A stretch of 64,000 bases of DNA from Cordilura impudica (Eukaryota > Arthropoda > Insecta > Diptera > Scathophagidae): assembly GCA_963682025.1 (NCBI GenBank), contig OY821519.1:108728264-108792263 (forward strand). Reading direction: 5' to 3'. Within the stretch, counting starts at the first letter, position 1. Each line of letters opens with the position of its first letter. Positions 1 through 10,598 of the stretch are shown in pieces. The notes below the pieces were generated by a model. The model ran no database searches. It was not told where the DNA came from and saw only the letters and a list, made by a program, of their open reading frames with translations. The position numbers and the translations under genes are program-made.

Positions 1-750
1 ATGAAATGCTATAATAATTCCATTAATAATCAAAAGGGATTAAGTAAATTTATTTATTTATTTTTACGTTATAATAATGCATTATAAATAAGTAATTGTA
101 TATTTAAGTCAAGTTTATACAGAATTATGCATGTTTATCTATTTTAATAAAGTAAAAATATATAATTGGCACTACTGAAATAAAAATGCATTTGTATGAA
201 AACAGCTGTTTATATTGTTGTTATATGATGCTGTCGTTTTCAAAAAAAAATAAGTAGCTGACTACACGACTACAATTGCAGACAACAACACTTGTAGTCG
301 CGTGTTCGTGTAGCCGTTGTCGTGTATGTGTTTCTTGCATTAATCTTTTTCCAAGTCTTTTTATTTATAGTTTAATTAATTGTTGATTTCATATTTTGAA
401 TTGTTTTAAATCAATAAAAATATAAAACTATAAAACATCTTTTTTACCCATACTGAATTTTGTTGAGTAATCAACCGATTTCAAATATTTTGGCGTTGCT
501 GAGAAACATAAATTCTGGTCCATGTTATATCAAAATTTTACTGTTTTCGGTTCAATAACGTCCGAATTAATGATATCCGAATATCATCAAAAACACAATT
601 TTCAGAATTTGGGGTCACCATTTTAGGTCTTGAGAACACATGTGCCATTTTTTTTTTTTGGTATGGTCTGAAAGCTTAAACTATTCTCTGTCGACTCAAG
701 TCAGCTTTAAAGAAATCGGCTGGGAAATGTGGAATATATAAGAAAAAATA
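1..750. other. AT-rich stretch without a gene
   Basis: No coding signal is visible. The only structure is an imperfect hairpin at about 264-303, where CACGACTACA is followed by TGTAGTCGCGTG after a short loop. The stretch ends where the first DINE-like repeat begins. Confidence 0.5.
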
Positions 751-979
751 ACAAGTAAGATACCCTATACCATGCGTTTAGAGACCCTATCTATTAGGCC
801 TACCTAACTGGACATAGAAAATAAGATAAACCAAATTTGAGTGGGATTTTTATTAATTTTTTTGGCTGCAGATATGAAAAAGTTCATATCGGGTGCTATA
901 TCTATATGGGGACTAGGCCCAAAAATGGGCCGATCCTGACCATGTTTGGTAAAGTCTCTCGTATTTTGCAAAAATATAT

Positions 980-1513
980 GGGGGGTTTCATGTCAAGTGC
1001 ACCAACTTTTGAAACCGATGTCTTCCGATCGGGATGAAATTTACACCAAAGTTAGTCCTATGGGATAGTAGTTTAGACACAATTTTTGAATAAGATCGGT
1101 CCAGATCTCTCTGAGTCAGAGGGGATCAAAATTTCACATTTTGGCCAAACAGGTGTTTCTTCTCATCCATGTAACTTATTACCTATTGTTCTTAGGAAAT
1201 TTTCTCCCAAATAGTTTAGATAGCTATTTCTTCAATATTTCGGAAAAAAATACTTTAAAAAAAAAAAAAATTTTTAGACTTTTTTTTGCTAAATTAAAGC
1301 ATTTTTTGCCTTTTTTTCAAAAAGTGCATTTTTTTTTTTTTTTTTTTTTTTTCATAAGAAAGCTTAGGATTTTTCCTTTAAGAGCTTTTTGGTCGCTTAG
1401 TGGGATGGGAGTGGGATATCTATCAAAATAAAGGTTTTGTGTGTAAAACCTTACAAATAAAATTTATACTGAGAAACTAGATAAATTAACCTTTCCGAAG
1501 GTATGTAACATAC
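980..1513 (+). repeat. Left TIR of long-TIR element 1
   Basis: This arm matches the reverse complement of 3107-3687 over its whole length, apart from poly-A/T length differences and a deletion of roughly 60 bp near 1430. It ends inside at a CCGAAGGTATGTAACAT motif just before the transposase ORF. The long T-run at 1328-1352 lies within the arm. Confidence 0.85.
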
Positions 1514-1535
1514 CTTCATAACATAACAGAAGAGA

Positions 1536-2814
1536 ATGGTTATCTGTAACCTGAAAGAGTTATTTGCAACATTTCAATCTGAACACGAGGATGTTAGAAT
1601 TGGCTTCACGAAATTAACCCAAATTTACCATGAAACTGTTAAACTGATGTTGAAGGAAATCAACTTAAAGTATTTAACAGATGATTCGGCAGAAGATTTA
1701 CACGATTACCGCGATTGCCTTAAATTGACTATGTGTCCTATTGTAACAACTTCTTGCCACTTAGGTGAATGTACCAATTGCCCGAAACCCACATTCATCA
1801 AAGAAAATTTAATCAACTCTTTAGACCGAGAATATATAGAGGAGGTCAAATTTGATTCTTGGATTCAGACTGACAGATGCACATTGAAAACAATCATTTT
1901 AAATGTGGATGATTTTGTGGAAGAAATGTGTACAGGATTGCTAAACTTGAGAAACCATGACTTTTTAGTCAAAGAGCAATGGTCATTCTTCAAGGATTTG
2001 AAGATACATTTGAAGTCTGGTGAATTCGTTATTTCATATGATTCCGCAGAAAACTATAAATATGTTCTTCAGGATGCCATACAAGCATTCCGCTTCAATA
2101 ACGACCAAGCAACTATGTGAATATAGTTATTTACTACATGAAAGATGAAAAATTGGAACACAAAAGTATCGCAATCATATCCGACGATCTAAAACATGAT
2201 ACCGTTACAGTTTATGAGTACCAGAAGAGAATACTAAAATTTCTAAAATCTAAATTTACAGTAAAGAAGGTATACTACGTTTCGGACGGAGCTCGTCAAC
2301 ATTTTAAAGACAAAAGTAGCTTGGCAAATCTTATGGCCCATGAAAAAGATTTGGAATGCCAGCTGAGTGCCATTTTCATCCTTCTGCTCATGGCAATGTA
2401 GCATGTGATGGTATTGGAGCAAACCTTAAAAGAAATGCAGCGAAGTATAGCCTCCAGTGCTCTCATCAACATCGCATCTTAGATGCGACTGCTTTATTCC
2501 ATTGGGCAAAGAGTTATTGTAAAGAAACTAAAATAGTTTTTAGTAGCACAGGGGATCATCAGGAAACATTGAAAACACTGAAGAGCAGATTCGATGCTGC
2601 GGTAACAATCGATGGCACCGCTCAATACCATGCTTTTATACCGCTTGTCGATGGAAGACTCAAGTTGAAAAAGTTTTCAGCCTCTATTCAATGCGATTTC
2701 TTTCCAAAGACAACAAATAAACCAGCAGCGAAATCAACAGCTGAACCTAGTAACGCCAAGAAAGGATTGATAAAAAAAAACGCAGTAAATAAAGGCGACA
2801 AAAAAGCTGGATGA
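1536..2814 (+). pseudogene. Transposase of the long-TIR/ATAT group, frame-broken
   Basis: Three overlapping reading frames (1536-2120, 2117-2401, 2356-2814) together give about 420 residues of one protein. Visible motifs in order are a Cys cluster (CP...C..GEC.NCP, about residues 68-83), WIQTDRCTLK, a YDSAENY...QDAIQAF box, SDGARQHFKDK, and HP.AHGNVACDGIGANLKR. The acidic residues in YDSAEN, SDG and CDG are candidates for a DDE/D active site, which is inference. Breaks: the reading frame is lost just after QATM at ~2117, and near 2350 one T is missing relative to the sister copy at 23960. The same motifs occur in the transposase at 32493-33600. The C-terminal tail is Lys-rich. I do not recognise a named family. 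Confidence 0.78.
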
Positions 2815-3106
2815 AAGACTGGATATTTAAAAATTTACAAGACTTAAATACTTCATCAGCTACAATAAATTAAGTATAAAAATAGTTATGATATAAATGG
2901 ATCTAATGCAATTAAGATTAAATTTTAATAAATTAATTATCTTTTTATTTTTAATATTATTATTATTATACATTAATTTAATTATTATTAAAAACAAATA
3001 AAAAATAATAATTTTTCAACATTTCTATAGAAAAAAGCGATTTTTTTCCTGAGGTTAACATATTCTGGGTATTACTGTATCGAGGGTATAAAATTTTAGT
3101 TAGGTG

Positions 3107-3687
3107 TGTTATATACCTTCGGAAAGTCTAGTTTGTCTAGTTTCTCAGTATAAGTTTTATTTGTAAAGTTTTAGACACAAATAGGAAAAAATTCAAAATA
3201 GTGCATTTGTGAAAAATTGAAAAACCGTTGTCTTGAGTTACAAAACATTTATTTTGATAGATATCCCACTCCCGTCCCATTAAGCGACCAAAAAGCTCTT
3301 AAAGGAAAAAATCCTAAGCTCTCCTATGAAAAAAAAAATGCGCTTTTTGAAAAAAGGCAAAAAATGCTTTAATTTTGCAAAAAAAAAAGTCTAAAAATTT
3401 TTTTTTTTTTTTAAGTATTTTATTCCGAAATATTGAAGAAATAGCTATCTAAACTCTTTGGGAGAAAATTTTCTAATAACAATAGGTATAAGTTACATGG
3501 ATGAGAAAAAACACCTGTTTGGCCAAAATGTCAAAATTTGATCCCTTCTAACTCAGAGGGATCTGGACCGATCTTGTTGAAAAATTGTGCCTAAACTACT
3601 ATCCAATAGGACTAACCTTGGAGCAAATTTCATCCCAATCGGAAGATCTCGGTTTCAAAAGTTGGTGCACTTGACATGAAATCCCCC
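3107..3687 (-). repeat. Right TIR of long-TIR element 1
   Basis: This is the reverse complement of the left arm and is slightly longer because it keeps a segment (around 3185-3250) that the left arm has lost. It ends in CTTGACATGAAATCCCCC, directly followed by ATAT. Confidence 0.85.
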
Positions 3688-4246
3688 ATATACAAACAAA
3701 ATTTGAAAAGAATCAGTGCAATATTTTTGTTTTTTGATAGATTTAAATGCAGATCGGGAAGCAGCTCTACATGGGGTCTATGAGTAAGGGTTGTCCCATA
3801 GGGATAATTTTTGGACATCTCATTAATGGATATAATAAACGCATACAAACCCAATTTGAGTAAGATCTATATGATAATTTGGATCTTATGGCAATTTATA
3901 TCGATTTCATAGGGGTAATATGTATTGGAGCTAGGTCTGAACATGGACCGATTTTCAGCAATTTCAACAGCGTTCATCCTATGGCCGATAGAAGCTCATA
4001 TACCAAACTTCATCAAAATATACTCAGATTTGCGACCTGCAGTTGGATTACAAGGTTTACATGGACACACAGACGGACGGACGGACGGACGGACACACGA
4101 ACGGACATCGTTAAATCGAATCAGATAGTGATTCTGATTCGATCGGTATAATAAAAGATGGGTCTAGGTCAAATATTTTTGGTAGTTACAAACAGCAGCA
4201 CAAAGTCATTATACCCAAACCACATAGTGGTATAGGGTATAAAAAT

Positions 4247-4278
4247 GGGACATATGTGTCCCATTAGTTGTTAAAGGG
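4247..4278. repeat. piggyBac-like terminal motif next to TTAA
   Basis: Read on the minus strand, this is TTAA followed by CCCTTTAACAACTAATGGGA and then a short palindrome ACACATATGT. A CCCTTT end directly next to TTAA is the known pattern of piggyBac-type elements and their MITEs. The matching opposite end was not found. A similar motif occurs at 15421-15451, which supports a repeat family rather than chance. Confidence 0.4.
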
Positions 4279-4282
4279 TTAA

Positions 4283-5436
4283 TGAACTATATTATATATT
4301 TAATAATTAAATGCTTATGTATGAGTATTTACTATTGTTTATCAAGAATTAGATTATATTGGATAATTAGTTAGTTTATAAAGGCAGGGGTTAAGTGGGT
4401 CCTTCGTAGAACGTGTTCTCGTTGTGATAACATCGAGTGATATTGCTTAGTCAAATGCATTGGAGCCCCTCCAAAAATGTTTATTCTATTTGTATAACTT
4501 AATATCAGGCATGTAAAATCTGCCAGAGCCGGGCAGTTGAGTTCTCCGGCAGGCCCTCTGACAAAGGAAATATAATGCCGTTTCCTCTTCTTAGACTTCC
4601 CCTAAGCTTCCACACAAATCGGGAAACCAATTTTGCATACTTTTAAGCAGAAGCGTCCATCCTAACGTAGATATTTCCGAAGCTGTCTAATGATCTTAAC
4701 ACTTCGGTGACTATCGTAAGTGCTCAATAACATTGGAGTATCAAAGTTCATGTCGCCATATGTTCTTGGCTACTTAATATTGTATCGTATACGTGTTAAC
4801 CAATATGCCAGGCTTATGGTCGACCTCTTGCTCATCGGCTATAGATGTCACTGTGTTGCGACTCCCATATATATAGAGGGTGACAATACATTTTTTTTTT
4901 TTTTTTTTTTTTTTTTCATTATATAACCTTTATTACATCAAATCAGTTCATACATAATTGAGCCTCAGCGCCGTTAAGTTGAAACAAAATTAGTTTTTCT
5001 TTTTTAATTTTCGCGTTAATTCCTAAAATTATGTTTTTTATAATCACTCTTTGGTGTGTTTTCTATCGAAGCATAATTTGGTACAAGAAGTACAACTTAA
5101 AAAAATAAACGATAGAAACCTTTAAACTGATGTACCGGAATTGATTATAATAATAAAAATAGAAAATGGTATGAAAGAAAATGCATAAGATATTAACCGT
5201 TATTTAAGTATTTATAGATTCTATGTTTTTTCAATTGTTTTTTAAAGACTGTATTTTTCAAAGTTTTATTCTTATAATTAATTGTTATAAAATAAATTAC
5301 AAGAACAAAGTTTTGTGAAGAGTTTCCTGCTAGTTTTAAGCAAAAGAAAATTTGTGATAAATATTCTATGAATAGATCCATAATTTTTAATTTTATTACG
5401 CTATATCGCGAAAGAGATACGGTGACAACTCAACCT
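4283..5436. other. Non-coding stretch, possible old LTR fragment
   Basis: No protein-coding signal is present. On the minus strand the part from 4889 starts with TGTATTGTCACCC and holds a TATATATAT run about 15 bp further on, which resembles the start of a solo LTR, but I could not find the partner end. A run of about 27 T (4891-4917) adjoins it. The rest (4920-5436) is AT-rich with no recognisable repeat. Confidence 0.35.
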
Positions 5437-5555
5437 TTATTTATTATTTATTTATTTTATATTTTTTATTTACAATGAAGCAATCTTAAGCAGGCTCCTA
5501 AAAGCGAGTCAAAGGCAGATTAATTTATTACCAAGAGAATTTAAGAAATTTCCAA
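5437..5555 (-). mobile_element. 5'-truncated LINE 3' tail
   Basis: On the minus strand the sequence ends in a TAAATAAATAATAAATAAA-type tail preceded by GGAGCCTGCTTAAGATTGCT. This is similar in layout and partly in sequence to the 88-bp LINE tail inserted at 46158-46245. No coding part remains. Assignment rests on the tail structure only. Confidence 0.4.
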
Positions 5556-5583
5556 AATGCCACCTAAAGAGTTAACTAACAAT

Positions 5584-6117
5584 ATGAAACGAAAAATATA
5601 TGCTGGAAATGTTTACCGACGAGCAGCAATTGAGGCTGTTCTTGGTTGTTATTGTCCTGTGAAGAAACCACTGATATCAGAAAACAAATCGTCTGGCTCG
5701 CATAAATTTTGCTAAAAGACACATGAACTGGTCAGGACTATTTTCATATCAGTCCTAGTTTAATTTAAGAACCCATGATGGAAGCACATTTGTAGGACGA
5801 TCAAAGGGATCATCAATGCCATAATATTGGCGTTGACAATATTATGGTATGTGGTTGCTTTCCGGGCCAAGAAATGGGTTAAGTTCCTTTAGGGAAATAT
5901 ACTCTAACTGGAATTGAAGACAGGCCAATTCTAAATAACGTAATGTATCCATACATGGATGAAAATACGGACCTGGTCTGCAAGTTCAAACATGACAATG
6001 ACCCAAAACTCACTCCCAAAGTTGTAGCCCAATAAAATATATGGACAGGAAATTACACAAACAAGACAGATCTCATTAATTCAGTTAATTCAGAGTGGAA
6101 AGAATTTCAATGGATAT
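5584..6117 (+). pseudogene. Tc1-like transposase remnant, left part
   Basis: Translating across several frameshifts gives recognisable Tc1 transposase blocks: KKPLISE, RLARINFAKRHMNWS, a GGDNIMV-like GVDNIMVCGCF block, NVMYPYMDEN and KFKHDNDPKLT. These correspond to the catalytic core between the first and second acidic residues and beyond. The reading is broken by many stops and indels, so it is inactive. It is cut at 6117 by the Gypsy element and resumes at 13728. Confidence 0.78.
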
Positions 6118-6483
6118 TATAATTTAAATAATTACACTTTTTATTATTTGTTTAAAAACAGCCGCTCATGCGACTGTTTACTTTCACGTCTCTTTATTAA
6201 TTCTTTTTCTATACTAATTTTAACGTATATCTACCTACGTACGCGCGCACATGCATTGTACACGCGTACACATACACTTACATTATGTGTAACTGAGTAG
6301 ACGAGTGAATTTGCGTATTAAGCAGTTCACACGTAACTATACTACAGTACAATTGTGAGAAATACTTTTCTCACGCTTGAGTTCGGTGCAGGTGGATATA
6401 TTTAGTTACAATTAGTAATTTAATTTTACTATTTAGTTACCGTACAGAAGGTAGGGTAACTATGACTTATCAAACACACTACA
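6118..6483 (-). repeat. 3' LTR of the Gypsy element
   Basis: The 366-bp repeat matches 13358-13723 base for base as far as I can read. On the minus strand it begins TGTAGTGTGTTTGATAAG and ends AATTATA, so the 3' end does not show the usual CA. It contains a GCGCGC/ACACGCGT-rich segment near 6240-6270. Confidence 0.92.
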
Positions 6484-6493
6484 CCTCCCTTTT
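6484..6493 (-). other. Polypurine tract (plus-strand primer)
   Basis: On the minus strand AAAAGGGAGG lies immediately before the TGTAGT start of the 3' LTR, the expected position and composition for the plus-strand priming site of an LTR retrotransposon. The 430 bp between here and the end of pol is an AT-rich untranslated region with no env ORF. Confidence 0.8.
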
Positions 6494-6926
6494 ACAGAAA
6501 AAGAATGATATATATTCCTGATCATTCTTTCATATACTTATAGTATTTTTAAATTTAGTTTGAAAAAAAAATATTAGGTCTCAAGATCTATTTTGGGTTC
6601 TTCACCTTCCCTTTTTTCCTTAAAATAAAATTAAATTTTAATTAATTCGATTTTGAAATTTATTTTTAATTTTAATTTAAATTTTATAAAGTTATTTAAA
6701 ATTAATGTTGTAGGTAAAATTATAATTTATATGTAAAATGTTTTCTTCTTTTTTTTTTTGAATGTTAGTTTACAATAAATTCTTCTTTTTTTCTTAAATT
6801 AATTATAATGTTAATTTTAAAAATTTTTAAATTTTATATTTAGAATTGTTGTTAAATTTTAATCTTAAACTTATTTTGACCTGGCCAGGTATTTTTAAAA
6901 TTAGAATGAAAAATTTTTTTTTTTTT

Positions 6927-9900
6927 TTAGCTACATTGTTTTAGTCTATTTTTATGTACATTGGCTTTTTTACCGTCACTCATTGATAGGGTACAATTAC
7001 CTAATTCGTCTATTTTCTCTACCGAATAAGGTCCCTTAAACAAGCTTTCCAGTTTATGGCCCGCATTGTTCTCTATCAAAACCAAATCTCCTATTTTTAT
7101 TTCAATGGGATTAATTCTTCTATCGTACAGAGTCTTACTACTTTGTTTTTGCCTTTCTATCATATTCGCAGCTCGCTGCTGCGCCGTCTGAAGCCTATAC
7201 TTTACCTCTTTTTCGTATGACTCTATGTTATATATTGGGTCAACGATATTGTTATCAAGAAATGGTATGTTAGGTGATTTCTTACCAAATATCAGTTCAT
7301 ACGGACAGTACCCATGGACAGTAGAAGGTGTTGTATTGAAGCAATACGTGAAGTATGTCAACCATTCGTCCCAATCTGTTCTGTCCGCTGAAAGATATGA
7401 ACGAACGTATTCGTTAAATGTTCTATGTGATCTTTCTATAGTACCCAACGTTTGATGATGGTATGCTGTCGATGTTGTGTACTCAATATTCAGCAATCCA
7501 CAAAGCTCTTGTATGGTCTGGTTCTTATACTCCGTTCCCATATCAGTCAGAATTCTATTCATTGGACCGTATATTAAAATGAAATTTTCAAAAATAGCCT
7601 TGGCTACGGTTTTAGCCTGTTTGTCAGGAATTGGTATAGTGATCAAATACTTCGTTAGATCACATATTATGGTTATGGCATATTCATTGCCGTTATTAGA
7701 TTTAATAAAAGGACCAATTGTGTCAATAACGACTATATCGAATGCTTTCACTGGTGTTTCTGTTATCACCATTGGTTCCCTTGTTTTCGGTAGGGATTTA
7801 TTTGTCTGACACTGCTTACATCCTTTTATATAGTTACGTATGTCTCTTGACATTCCGTTCCAGAAATATTTTTCATTTATTTTTGCTGTCATCCTTGTTA
7901 TCCCTGGATGACCTCCGTATAAAGGATCATTGTGATATTTTTCTAGGAGTGTGTTTTTCTGCTCGTCAGCAGTAACATTTATTCTCCGTGGCGCTAGAGC
8001 TATTATTAATTTTTTTAATTCTTTGTTCCCTATTTCTTTAAACACATTGATTCGAATCTTCTCAAATATTTTGTCATTTAGTGATAGTTGCAACTTTTTG
8101 ATGCCTTTGTTGTCGGTCATATTTTCCAACCTAGGGAAGAATTGATTTAGATCAACTTTCCCATTAACAATAAGGTCATCTATCCTAAGCTCCTCTAAAG
8201 TTATTTTCCCGTGTTTAAGGTAACACCTCGGTGTTTTGCCTTGTAAGTCAAACTTTAGGCGAACATTTTTTCTTACTTCCTTTATACTAAGTGTTTCATA
8301 AACCCTTGGGGTTGTCGTTATACTCTTTATTTTCTCATCTATTCCTGGTTGTGTTTTTCTAGATTTTGTTCTAGTGGTTACCATAAAAATGTTTCTGCTA
8401 GTTTTTATGTCTGCTATTGTTATTCTGGATAAAGCGTCTGCCGCATGGTTATCCTTTCCCCTCAGGTACTCTATTGTAAAATCATACTCTTCTAAATCCA
8501 ATCTCATTCGCGTCAATTTTGAGGAAGGGTTTTTCATCGAGAACAAGTACGACAGTGGTCTGTGATCGCTTCTCACTAAAAATCTCGTGCCATATATGTA
8601 TGGTCTGAAATATGTAATCGCCCAGTGTACAGCTGCTAATTCCTGTTCAATAGTAGATTTGTTCGCTTCACCTTTCGTGAACGATCGTGAGGCATATGCT
8701 ATTGGAAGTTGTATTCCATCATGCTCTTGGCTTAGCACTGCACCGCATGCATATTTACTTGCATCGGTTGTGATACAGAATTGTTCATCAAAATTGGGAT
8801 ATTGTAATATTCTTGGGTTCAGTAGTGAGTTTTTCAAATATTCGAATGCTTTCTCACACTCTCTACTCCATTCGAATTTTGTATTTTTCCTACATAATCT
8901 CGTTAAGAGACGAGCGTGTTCCGCAAAATTAGGAACAAAACGTCTATAGTAATTGCAAAATGCTACAAATCGTTTTGTTTCATCGGCATTTTTAGGTGTG
9001 GGATAGTCTTGAATTATTTTGAATTTGCTATCGTCTGGAAGAATGCCTTTATCTGTACATTTGTGTCCCAAATAAGTCACTTCATGACTGAAAAATGAAC
9101 ATTTTCCTGGATGTAGTTTAAGGTTATATTTCCGACAGGTTTCAAAAACATCTACCAGATTCCTAATCATGTGTCGTTCTGAACGACCAATTACAACTAA
9201 ATCATCCATATATAAGAAAGCTTGAGCTGGTGATAAACCAGCGAATGCAATTGTCATCATTCTCTGAAATGAATTTGGGGCTATTTTAAGCCCGTATGGG
9301 AGGCGCTTAAAACGGAATGATCCCTTATCTGTTGAAAATGATGTGATATCCCTGGAGTCCTCATCTAATTCAATTTGATGAAACCCAGACGTTAAGTCTA
9401 GACAAGAAAAATATTTCGCTTTGCCAAGTTGATCAAGAATGTCATCTATTCTTGGTAATGGAAATTTATCTGCAATCAATTTTTTATTAACCGCCCTGTA
9501 ATCTACTACTAATCTCCATCTTTTATTAACGCTTCCAGCTAAAGATTTTTTCGGTACTAATAATATTGGGCTATTGTATTCAGAAGCTGATGGTTCAATT
9601 ATACCATCTTTTATTAATTTATCCACTTGTCCTGTTATTTCCTCCTTATGCGCATAAGGTATCCTATAGTTTTTAATATATGTTGGTTCTATATCTTTTA
9701 AACGCAATTTTTGCCTGTAAAAATTATTCGCAGATATTTTTTCTGTTTCTAGTGCGAAAACATCAATATATTTCATGCATATTTCCTTTAGTTCATTCTC
9801 AATGAATTTAGGAAATTTTTCGGACAATATCTTAAATTTATCATCGTTATTCTGACACTCGACCATTGATACTGTTTCATAATTATCCAAGCTTTCAGTC

Positions 9901-10598
9901 TCTATTTGAGCATCAGATATAACAACTTCTTCGTCTGTTGTATTCATTATACGTACAAAAGTTTGTGAGGCGTTAGAAATTGTATTTGCTATAAATATCC
10001 CCTCCTTAGGGGTTTGGTTAGGAATTAATATGTCCCCCTTTGAATCTCCTACATTTATTCTTCTAATTACCTCTGATCTCGCAGGTAATGATATTGTGTT
10101 GATGTTTGGGTATTTTCGCATTTTCATCCGTATACTTTGTGGGAAATCATCTGGTCTTAATACTATCCAATCTTGATCCGTTCCATATTCTAGTTTACAA
10201 TTGTACTTTCTAATGAAGTCAAGTCCCAATATTCCATCAGATGGAACTGGAAAGTCATCATCTACCACATGGAGTTTATGTTTAACTAACAGATTTTCAA
10301 ATATCAGATCCGTTGTGATCTTTCCCCTAGTATAGGTTATACCCTTTCCTATGCCATGTAGGCTAATTGTGTTGGATGTATCTATTCTTTCAAATTTATT
10401 CTGTCCGCTTTTTATTATTGATATGTCCGCACCTGTGTCTACCAAAAATGTCGACACTCCTTCATTGAATTTTGATTTTAGTGAAATATATGATGCTGAA
10501 TTCAGATTAACGTTTAAGATTCTACTATTTCTAATTATTTCATCTATTGAGTACCCGGGGATTGTACGTTTTCCGTACTCCCATGCAAAGCCCGGACA
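6927..10598 (-). CDS. pol: Pol polyprotein: protease, reverse transcriptase, RNase H, integrase
   Basis: The frame is open from 10598 and overlaps the last 55 bases of gag in the -1 frame, so expression as a Gag-Pol fusion by -1 frameshifting is likely; there is no ATG before the protease (the first start-like codon is GTG at 10457). Counting from 10457: aspartic protease VDTGADIS (residues 6-13) with ILGLDFI (~76); RT with DLTSGFHQIE and catalytic YMDD near residue 416; RNase H with TDASKYACG (~563) and DNHAADALSR; integrase with an HHCC zinc finger (GGHPGITRM to CKQCQ, ~848-878) and a D,D-35-E triad at about 911, 971 and 1007 (VVIDTIGPF, LTDMGTEY, TIERSHRT). The frame is uninterrupted, about 1,220 residues, normal for the family. 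Confidence 0.94.
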   Translation of the reverse strand, partial: CPGFAWEYGKRTIPGYSIDEIIRNSRILNVNLNSASYISLKSKFNEGVSTFLVDTGADISIIKSGQNKFERIDTSNTISLHGIGKGITYTRGKITTDLIFENLLVKHKLHVVDDDFPVPSDGILGLDFIRKYNCKLEYGTDQDWIVLRPDDFPQSIRMKMRKYPNINTISLPARSEVIRRINVGDSKGDILIPNQTPKEGIFIANTISNASQTFVRIMNTTDEEVVISDAQIETESLDNYETVSMVECQNNDDKFKILSEKFPKFIENELKEICMKYIDVFALETEKISANNFYRQKLRLKDIEPTYIKNYRIPYAHKEEITGQVDKLIKDGIIEPSASEYNSPILLVPKKSLAGSVNKRWRLVVDYRAVNKKLIADKFPLPRIDDILDQLGKAKYFSCLDLTSGFHQIELDEDSRDITSFSTDKGSFRFKRLPYGLKIAPNSFQRMMTIAFAGLSPAQAFLYMDDLVVIGRSERHMIRNLVDVFETCRKYNLKLHPGKCSFFSHEVTYLGHKCTDKGILPDDSKFKIIQDYPTPKNADETKRFVAFCNYYRRFVPNFAEHARLLTRLCRKNTKFEWSRECEKAFEYLKNSLLNPRILQYPNFDEQFCITTDASKYACGAVLSQEHDGIQLPIAYASRSFTKGEANKSTIEQELAAVHWAITYFRPYIYGTRFLVRSDHRPLSYLFSMKNPSSKLTRMRLDLEEYDFTIEYLRGKDNHAADALSRITIADIKTSRNIFMVTTRTKSRKTQPGIDEKIKSITTTPRVYETLSIKEVRKNVRLKFDLQGKTPRCYLKHGKITLEELRIDDLIVNGKVDLNQFFPRLENMTDNKGIKKLQLSLNDKIFEKIRINVFKEIGNKELKKLIIALAPRRINVTADEQKNTLLEKYHNDPLYGGHPGITRMTAKINEKYFWNGMSRDIRNYIKGCKQCQTNKSLPKTREPMVITETPVKAFDIVVIDTIGPFIKSNNGNEYAITIICDLTKYLITIPIPDKQAKTVAKAIFENFILIYGPMNRILTDMGTEYKNQTIQELCGLLNIEYTTSTAYHHQTLGTIERSHRTFNEYVRSYLSADRTDWDEWLTYFTYCFNTTPSTVHGYCPYELIFGKKSPNIPFLDNNIVDPIYNIESYEKEVKYRLQTAQQRAANMIERQKQSSKTLYDRRINPIEIKIGDLVLIENNAGHKLESLFKGPYSVEKIDELGNCTLSMSDGKKANVHKNRLKQCS

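Larger units (their letters stand above)
980..3687. mobile_element. DNA transposon with ~0.55-kb TIRs and ATAT target duplication (element 1)
   Basis: A 2.7-kb element with very long terminal inverted repeats beginning GGGGGRTTTCATGTCAAGTG is flanked by ATAT on both sides (976-979 and 3688-3691). Removing the element and one ATAT restores the continuous DINE-like sequence seen in sister copies, so the boundaries are well supported. Between the TIRs lies a decayed transposase on the plus strand. I cannot name the superfamily. The long TIRs, G-run end, 4-bp ATAT target and transposase motifs are shared with the element at 31845-34522, so the two form one group. A truncated sister copy lies at 23914-24985. 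Confidence 0.88.
751..4242 (+). mobile_element. DINE-1/mini-me-like repeat, copy 1, split by a later transposon
   Basis: This is the first of more than a dozen copies of one interspersed family. The left half (751-979) carries the subterminal motif TACCCTATACCATGCG; the right half (3688-4242) carries the GGAC microsatellite near 4071 and ends in CACATAGTGGTATAGGGTAT. A 2.7-kb transposon separates the halves at a point where other copies are continuous. Unlike most copies it lacks the AGTCGGTCTAGACCGACT palindrome at its left end. Two subterminal inverted repeats, a terminal palindrome and a (GTCC)n block are the architecture known for DINE-1/mini-me (Helentron-associated) repeats. That assignment is inference; the copy relationships are seen directly. 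Confidence 0.75.

Noticed and set aside
7225..9098. Plus-strand ORFs opposite pol
   Set aside because: All lie antisense to the intact pol frame and show no domain of their own.
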